Assembly (NCBI RefSeq): GCF_044464525.1
Contig: NZ_JBIQLE010000003.1
Span: 62,001 to 126,000 of the forward strand
DNA length: 64,000 bases
Direction: 5' to 3'
From: Pusillimonas sp044464525
GTDB lineage: Bacteria; Pseudomonadota; Gammaproteobacteria; Burkholderiales; Burkholderiaceae_B
In this document: positions 59,715 through 64,000 of the stretch, in pieces
Layout: each line of letters opens with the position of its first letter
Position numbering within the stretch: position 1 is the stretch's first letter
Position numbers and translations under genes: made by a program
Notes under the pieces: generated by a model
Told to the model about the DNA's origin: nothing
The model's input: the letters and a program-made list of their open reading frames with translations, nothing else
Databases searched by the model: none

Positions 59715-60359
59715 ATGGCAACAGCCAAAAAGGCCGCAAAGAAAGCGGCTGCGAAGAAAGCAACAGCAAAAAAAGCAGCAACGGCCAAGAAAGTAGTCGC
59801 CAAGAAAGCAGCACCCGCCAAGAAGGCCGCCATCAAAAAAGTAGCAGCCAAGAAAGCACCCGCCAAGAAAGCGGTTGTTAAAAAAGCAGCAGCTAAAAAA
59901 GTGGCAACTAAAAAAGTCGCCGCAAAGAAAGCAGCTGTTAAGAAAGTAGCAGCCAAGAAAGTTGCAGCCAAGAAAGTAGCCGCGAAGAAGGTCGCTGCCA
60001 AGAAAACGGCAACGAAAAAAACTGCAGCGAAAAAGGTCGCAACCAAGAAAGTAGCGGCAAAAAAAGCGGCAACTAAAAAAGTGGCAAGCAAGAAAACCGC
60101 AGCCAAGAAAACAGTTGCTAAAAAAGCCGCAGCTAAAAAAGCGCCTGCCAAAAAAGCCGCGGTTAAAAAGGCCGCCGCCAAAAAGGCAGTAGCAAAAAAA
60201 GCGCCCGCCAAGAAAGCCGCGGCTAAAACCGCTGCCGCCAAGAAGTCTGGAGCCAAGGCAAACGCCAAGGCCAAGAAAGCGGCGACCAAGGCAACGCCCG
60301 CCAGTAAAACTGTAAATCCAGCGGCATCGTGGCCCTTCCCCACCGGCGGCCGTCCCTGA
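59715..60359 (+). CDS. Histone H1-like DNA-binding protein (Lys/Ala repeat)
   Basis: A 214-residue protein that is almost entirely Lys-Lys-Ala-Ala type repeats (KKAAAKK, KKVAAKK, KKVATKK), ending GGRP. It resembles the Bordetella H1-like proteins and the C-terminal domain of eukaryotic H1; such proteins bind DNA non-specifically and compact the nucleoid. Length varies among strains by repeat number. AAGGAG at 59702-59707 precedes the ATG at 59715; a TTG six bases upstream is also possible. A strong terminator follows. Confidence 0.92.
   Translation: MATAKKAAKKAAAKKATAKKAATAKKVVAKKAAPAKKAAIKKVAAKKAPAKKAVVKKAAAKKVATKKVAAKKAAVKKVAAKKVAAKKVAAKKVAAKKTATKKTAAKKVATKKVAAKKAATKKVASKKTAAKKTVAKKAAAKKAPAKKAAVKKAAAKKAVAKKAPAKKAAAKTAAAKKSGAKANAKAKKAATKATPASKTVNPAASWPFPTGGRP
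59720..60290 (+). repeat. Degenerate tandem repeat encoding KKAA/KKVA units
   Basis: The central part of the H1-like gene is a long degenerate tandem array of AAGAAAGTAGC-like units, so it is prone to slippage and length variation between strains. The whole array remains in one open frame. Confidence 0.85.
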
Positions 60360-60388
60360 TACACGGCCCCGACAGAAGCAAGCCTCAC

Positions 60389-60415
60389 ACTGCCCGGCAC
60401 GCCGGGCAGTTTTTC
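60389..60415 (+). terminator. Rho-independent terminator of the H1-like gene
   Basis: ACTGCCCGGC (60389-60398) and GCCGGGCAGT (60401-60410) form a ten-base stem with a two-base loop, immediately followed by a T-run. It lies 30 bases after the stop. Confidence 0.92.
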
Positions 60416-60478
60416 TATCCAGCCGAAACTGCAGTCATGCGACAATAGCGTTTTGCAACTTATTTAAATCATGAAACC

Positions 60479-61042
60479 ATGATCAGCGGCATACTCGGAT
60501 TCGTCTTTGACATTGTTTTCTTGCTGTTCGGCATTGCCTTGATATTGCGTGCCTGGGCCTATGCGATACGGCTTCATCCGTTCAATCCGTATTCGCAGGC
60601 CATCATCCGCCTGACCGATTGGCTGGTACAGCCAATGCGCAAGCTGATTGCGCCGCGCGCAAAGGTAGACCTGCCCAGCTTGCTGGCCTGCTGGCTGACC
60701 GCGCTGGTGTATCTGCTGGCCACATGGATAGTCCTGACAGGCCAGCTACCCATGGTTCAGTCGCTGCTTCCGGCCGTGCTCGCCAGCCTGCTAACCGTCC
60801 TGAAATGGACACTGAATCTTGTCGTATGGATGACACTGATCCAGGCGGTGTTGTCATGGGTCAACCCAATGGCGCCCATCATGCCGGTGCTGCATACGCT
60901 TACAGCTCCGCTACTTGACCCCATACGCCGCATCATGCCCAACCTGGGCGGCCTCGATCTATCACCGCTGGTGCTGCTGGTGCTTGCGCAAATCGCCATG
61001 ATGGTCGTGCAGCGCTTCGCTTTCGCAGCGCTTGCCGTCTAG
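60479..61042 (+). CDS. YggT family integral membrane protein
   Basis: A 187-residue protein with two copies of the YggT unit, each with a pair of transmembrane segments: RAWAYAIRLHPFNPYSQAII near residue 25 and MTLIQAVLSWVNPMAPIMPV near residue 118. The family is linked to osmotic-shock tolerance and cell-envelope assembly; function not established. Confidence 0.92.
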   Translation: MISGILGFVFDIVFLLFGIALILRAWAYAIRLHPFNPYSQAIIRLTDWLVQPMRKLIAPRAKVDLPSLLACWLTALVYLLATWIVLTGQLPMVQSLLPAVLASLLTVLKWTLNLVVWMTLIQAVLSWVNPMAPIMPVLHTLTAPLLDPIRRIMPNLGGLDLSPLVLLVLAQIAMMVVQRFAFAALAV

Positions 61043-61146
61043 GTTGGCCACATTAAACAGATCGGCCGCCCTATAAGATATAAAGGCCGATTACAGCGGC
61101 GCACGCGCAACCCGTGCAGCTTCATGCGCCGCCGGGCCGGCCCGCA

Positions 61147-61190
61147 CAAAAAAAGCCCCAAAGGTTGAACAAGCGTCCAACTTTTGGGGT
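61147..61190 (-). terminator. Rho-independent terminator of the glycine-zipper lipoprotein gene
   Basis: On the minus strand ACCCCAAAAGTTGG pairs with CAACCTTTGGGGCT around an eleven-base loop and is followed by an uninterrupted T-run. It lies 100 bases after the stop of the gene at 61291. Confidence 0.88.
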
Positions 61191-61290
61191 GCGGTTCAGA
61201 ATAGCAAGCCGTTAACAGGGCGTGTGCCTGCCGGGCAACCATGCCCGGCTATATGGGCGCGCAGTTACGGCGGCTTGCGCACAGACGGCT

Positions 61291-61806
61291 TTACATGGGC
61301 ACGACTCGAGTCGGCCCTCCTCCGCTTATCATGCGCACACGCTGACCAGACGAAAGTGCGACATCGGCCTCTTGGGCCACCACTCGCGTCTCGCCGTTAT
61401 CGAGTTGAACGGTAACTTCGAGGCCTTGCTTCTTGCCCACCTGGCTTTCGACCGTATTGCCCAACAGGCCGCCCAAGATGGCGCCGCCGACCGTGGTCAA
61501 TGCCCGCCCTGAACCGCCGCCGATTGCGTTACCGGCCACGCCGCCCAGCGCACCGCCGGCGATCATGCCGGCGCCGCTGGACTTTTCGTCTTGAATGGTG
61601 ATGGCGCGCACGGACACCACCGTGCCGGTGCGTACGATCTGTTCCTGTTGCGCTTGACCGTAGGTGTATACCGAACTGGAAGCCGAGCGGTTTGCGCAAC
61701 CGGCCACAACGGCCAGCGAAGCGGCAACAACCGTAACGGCCAGAAGGCGACGATACGCAGGGCGCATGGACGCTGGGCCGGAACGCATTGCAGATGATGA
61801 ACTCAT
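61291..61806 (-). CDS. Glycine zipper 2TM domain outer-membrane lipoprotein (SlyB/Pcp-like)
   Basis: A 171-residue lipoprotein with lipobox VAGC after the hydrophobic segment LAVTVVAASLAVVAG. The glycine-zipper stretch GAGMIAGGALGGVAGNAIGG with GGAILGGLLGNT forms two short membrane-inserted helices, and the C-terminal part is beta-rich. SlyB-type proteins stabilise the outer membrane under stress. AAGGAG eight bases before the ATG at 61806 supports this start over a longer frame to 61857. Confidence 0.88.
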   Translation of the reverse strand: MSSSSAMRSGPASMRPAYRRLLAVTVVAASLAVVAGCANRSASSSVYTYGQAQQEQIVRTGTVVSVRAITIQDEKSSGAGMIAGGALGGVAGNAIGGGSGRALTTVGGAILGGLLGNTVESQVGKKQGLEVTVQLDNGETRVVAQEADVALSSGQRVRMISGGGPTRVVPM

Positions 61807-61837
61807 GTAAGACTCCTTGCTGCGCACAGCCTTTGGC

Positions 61838-62776
61838 TCAAGGCAGGGCGACGCCATAATGTTGTTTCAGCATGGCACCGATTTCGGTGCGAGCGGGTTG
61901 ATGGTTTTGTGGTCCCTTGGAAGAGATTTTAATAGCGCCCATAACATTCGCCAAGCGACAGGCATCAACCAGTGACCAATCGTTAACCAAGCCGTAAAGC
62001 AATCCCGCCCGGTGCGCATCACCGCAACCGGTCGGGTCGACGACCTCCTCAGCCTTGATGGGCTCGATGTGGGTGGCGGTTCCGCCGGCGTACAGCGTCG
62101 CGCCTTCGGCCCCACGCGTCACTACCGCGGCGCGCAGGCCTTCGGAAATTTCCATAATGCTGCGCCCCATGCGCTGCTCAATGACACTGGCTTCGTAATC
62201 GTTGGCAGTAAGCATTTGCGCCATCTCGAGCATGCGCTGCAGATTATCGCCGTCGAACAGGGGCATGGCTTGCCCCAGATCGAATATGAAGGGCGTGCCC
62301 TGAGCCTTCAGGCGCTCAGCATTGGCGAACATGCCTTCCTTCGAATCGGGCGCCACAATAGCCCACGCGGCCTGCGTGCCGCTAAGATCGTTCTCGAACG
62401 AGCGGGACATCGCGCCGGGGTGAAAAGAAGCGATCTGGTTGCTGTCGAGGTCTGTCGTGATAAAGCACTGCGGGGTGAACATGTCGGGCAGCACCCGCAC
62501 CAGCGAGGTATCAATGCCCAGGCGTTGCATGTATTCGAGATAATCGCCGGCATCGACGCCCACCGTTCCGACCGGCGCCACATCGGCGCCCAGCAGACGA
62601 AGGTTGTAGGCGATATTGCCCGCGCACCCGCCATACTCCTTGCGCATCGAAGGCACGAAAAAAGAGACGCTAAGCGACTGAATATTGCCGGGAAGAATGT
62701 GATCCTTGAAATGCCCTTCGAATACCGTAATGGTGTCGAAAGCCACAGAGCCGCAAACCAGAATTTTGTTGGACAT
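61838..62776 (-). CDS. PfkB family carbohydrate/nucleoside kinase
   Basis: A 312-residue ribokinase-fold kinase. The N-terminus ILVCGSVAFDTITVFEG, the glycine pair in GGCAGNIAYNL and the C-terminal signature DPTGCGDAHRAGLLYGL with the catalytic Asp are intact. It could be an adenosine kinase or sugar kinase; not determinable. It starts 8 bp after the DUF3426 gene and is probably in its transcript. Confidence 0.9.
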   Translation of the reverse strand: MSNKILVCGSVAFDTITVFEGHFKDHILPGNIQSLSVSFFVPSMRKEYGGCAGNIAYNLRLLGADVAPVGTVGVDAGDYLEYMQRLGIDTSLVRVLPDMFTPQCFITTDLDSNQIASFHPGAMSRSFENDLSGTQAAWAIVAPDSKEGMFANAERLKAQGTPFIFDLGQAMPLFDGDNLQRMLEMAQMLTANDYEASVIEQRMGRSIMEISEGLRAAVVTRGAEGATLYAGGTATHIEPIKAEEVVDPTGCGDAHRAGLLYGLVNDWSLVDACRLANVMGAIKISSKGPQNHQPARTEIGAMLKQHYGVALP

Positions 62777-62784
62777 TACCATCC

Positions 62785-63864
62785 TTACGGAAAGAATCTA
62801 TCAAGTTGATAACCATTGACCTGCACGCCGCTGGCCGTCAGGGGCACAGATACCCGAACCTCGCTTCTGGCCGGAAATGGCCGCTCCTGAGACAGCTCGG
62901 GCAGGTAGTCGGATGGCGCAAGCAACCGCCTTACGGCGACTGTGCCAGAGAAATCAACCAGTTCGACCGATAGCGTCGGCCACTGCTGCGGCCTCTCGTA
63001 GTTATTTCGCAGCACGACGTTAAGCATCATTCGGCTGTCGTCTTCGTTCGCGTTTTCGCTGTCGCGTACGGCCTGCAAAGACGAATCCATGATGGCAATC
63101 TGGGCAATGCGGCGCGGATAGTCCACCGTGCAGCCCAGGGGTTCGCAGTAGTATTCGAGCGCCGGCCGCAAACGAGGAAACTCGCTGGCCAGCTGGACGC
63201 GGTAAATATATGCCGCCTGCAGCAGCGCCGCCGCCACTCCGAGCAGCACCAGAATGCTCCAGAACACGCCGCCCAAGCCAAGACCTGGACGCTCATCGTC
63301 ATGAATGAACTCTGGTCCCGCTTCTCGACCTTGGCGTGGCTCGACATATAGCCCGGCGTCCTCATTCGAATATGCCTTTGTCTCGCGCGGCATGCCGGGC
63401 TCACCCACGGTGTGCCTCGTGTCGTTGAGGCTGCGGCCCCTGTCCGGCAATGTATGAGGGTCTGGCTCGCTCAAGCCCGGCCCGGAGTCGCGCGCAGTGA
63501 ATGTGCCGGGCTCGCTTGCCGTGCCTCGTACGCGAATGGACACACCCGGCTCGGCTCGCGAAGAAGCCGGCTGGGCCTTCGTGGCGGAGACAACAAAATG
63601 AGGCCCGTCCGAAAAAATGTGAGATTGAGCCGCGGAAAACTCCGGCTCGGCTGAAGACAGCCTGGGCTCGGCCGGCGCCGAAACCGTCGGGGTCGCAGCC
63701 CGAGAAACGGAGGGCTCAGCACCAGCCGAAGGTACGACAGCTTCGTAGGCATCGAAGATATGGGCGCAGTTTGCGCAACGGACATAACCTTTGCGCAGTT
63801 GCAGTTGCTGCAGGCTGACCGGAAACTCGATGCTGCATTCAGGGCAGCGAGTGGTTAAATCCAT
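62785..63864 (-). CDS. Zinc-ribbon and DUF3426 domain protein
   Basis: A 359-residue protein. The N-terminal MJ0042-type zinc ribbon has CPEC and CANC (TRCPECSIEFPVS, VRCANCAHIFDAYE). A long low-complexity acidic linker follows to about residue 205, then a transmembrane helix (VFWSILVLLGVAAALLQAAY) and a DUF3426 periplasmic domain. Function unknown. It lies 23 bp after prmA, as in related genomes. Confidence 0.9.
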   Translation of the reverse strand: MDLTTRCPECSIEFPVSLQQLQLRKGYVRCANCAHIFDAYEAVVPSAGAEPSVSRAATPTVSAPAEPRLSSAEPEFSAAQSHIFSDGPHFVVSATKAQPASSRAEPGVSIRVRGTASEPGTFTARDSGPGLSEPDPHTLPDRGRSLNDTRHTVGEPGMPRETKAYSNEDAGLYVEPRQGREAGPEFIHDDERPGLGLGGVFWSILVLLGVAAALLQAAYIYRVQLASEFPRLRPALEYYCEPLGCTVDYPRRIAQIAIMDSSLQAVRDSENANEDDSRMMLNVVLRNNYERPQQWPTLSVELVDFSGTVAVRRLLAPSDYLPELSQERPFPARSEVRVSVPLTASGVQVNGYQLDRFFP

Positions 63865-63887
63865 AAGCAGTTACCAGAAGGCCTTCG

Positions 63888-64000
63888 TCAGGCGCGCCGC
63901 CCGCTCAGGCACACCCAACCTTCGCGCGCACGCCACACGCTCATGTCGAGCCATGACGCATAAGCGCCGGCAACCTCGTCGGCCTGGCGTTCGAGCACAC
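63888..64000 (-). CDS. prmA: Ribosomal protein L11 methyltransferase (C-terminal end only)
   Basis: The last 36 residues of PrmA, running off the right edge: VLERQADEVAGAYASW, then the variable end REGWVCLSGRRA and a TGA at 63888. LERQADEVAxAY with the following segment is the conserved PrmA C-terminus. Only the tail is visible, but the neighbour DUF3426 supports the call. Confidence 0.85.
   Translation of the reverse strand, partial: VLERQADEVAGAYASWLDMSVWRAREGWVCLSGRRA

Noticed and set aside
59720..60290. CRISPR-like array in the repeat region
   Set aside because: The repeats are short, degenerate, without unique spacers, and in a continuous coding frame; no cas genes are present.
59687..60445. 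252-residue minus-strand Ala/Phe-rich frame opposite the H1-like gene
   Set aside because: It is the complement of the Lys/Ala repeat array, giving an artificial hydrophobic protein.

Overview
The window looks like chromosomal DNA (no plasmid or phage hallmarks) of a high-GC betaproteobacterium of the order Burkholderiales. The gene order and protein sequences are most like Alcaligenaceae (Bordetella, Achromobacter or Pusillimonas type). Supporting neighbourhoods are rplM-rpsI next to argC, a tyrS / M23 peptidase / anmK / erpA block, glyA-nrdR-ribD-ribE, prmA-DUF3426-PfkB kinase, and a Lys/Ala-rich histone H1-like protein. The assignment rests on recalled family and synteny knowledge, not on a search.

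Layout. 1-7.2 kb is housekeeping: rnhA (cut by the window edge), a methyltransferase, gloB, mltD, fabI, a glutathione transferase, a nitronate monooxygenase-type protein and trhO. 7.3-20.2 kb is accessory catabolism. It holds a VOC protein with an FAD monooxygenase behind a perfect 12-bp inverted repeat, a LysR regulator divergent from a methylmalonate-semialdehyde-type dehydrogenase, and a tightly packed run of cyclase-family hydrolase, histidinol-dehydrogenase-family enzyme, SDR and TetR regulator, followed by a complete Liv-type ABC importer. 20.2-25.7 kb, facing the other way, is a three-subunit molybdenum hydroxylase with a CoxG-like protein and a divergent TetR regulator. That regulator is clearly paralogous to the one in the Liv cluster. 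25.6-31.7 kb holds an aromatic/aspartate-type aminotransferase, a membrane hydrolase, a two-component flavin monooxygenase preceded by AraC-type direct repeats, an AraC regulator and a methyltransferase. 31.8-34.5 kb holds a truncated MHYT-GGDEF-EAL gene running into an intact diguanylate cyclase.

34.5-64 kb is core genome: a tRNA-Ser, riboflavin and glycine metabolism, nrdR, tyrS, cell-wall recycling, Fe-S insertion, argC, ribosomal proteins L13/S9, pmbA, darP, an acyl-CoA-synthetase/GNAT fusion, gltX, nrdAB with two NrdR boxes, the H1-like protein, yggT, and the prmA neighbourhood.

How it may fit together. The 7.3-25.7 kb block has the parts of an import-hydroxylate-cleave-oxidise pathway for an unknown, perhaps heterocyclic or amide-containing, compound. 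The parts are a Liv-type importer, a Mo hydroxylase, an FAD hydroxylase, a VOC protein, a cyclase-family hydrolase, two NAD(P)-type dehydrogenases and a CoA-acylating aldehyde dehydrogenase. Three of its promoters share a TGRTWAATAA-like motif, and two paralogous TetR regulators are encoded in it. The substrate cannot be read from the sequence.
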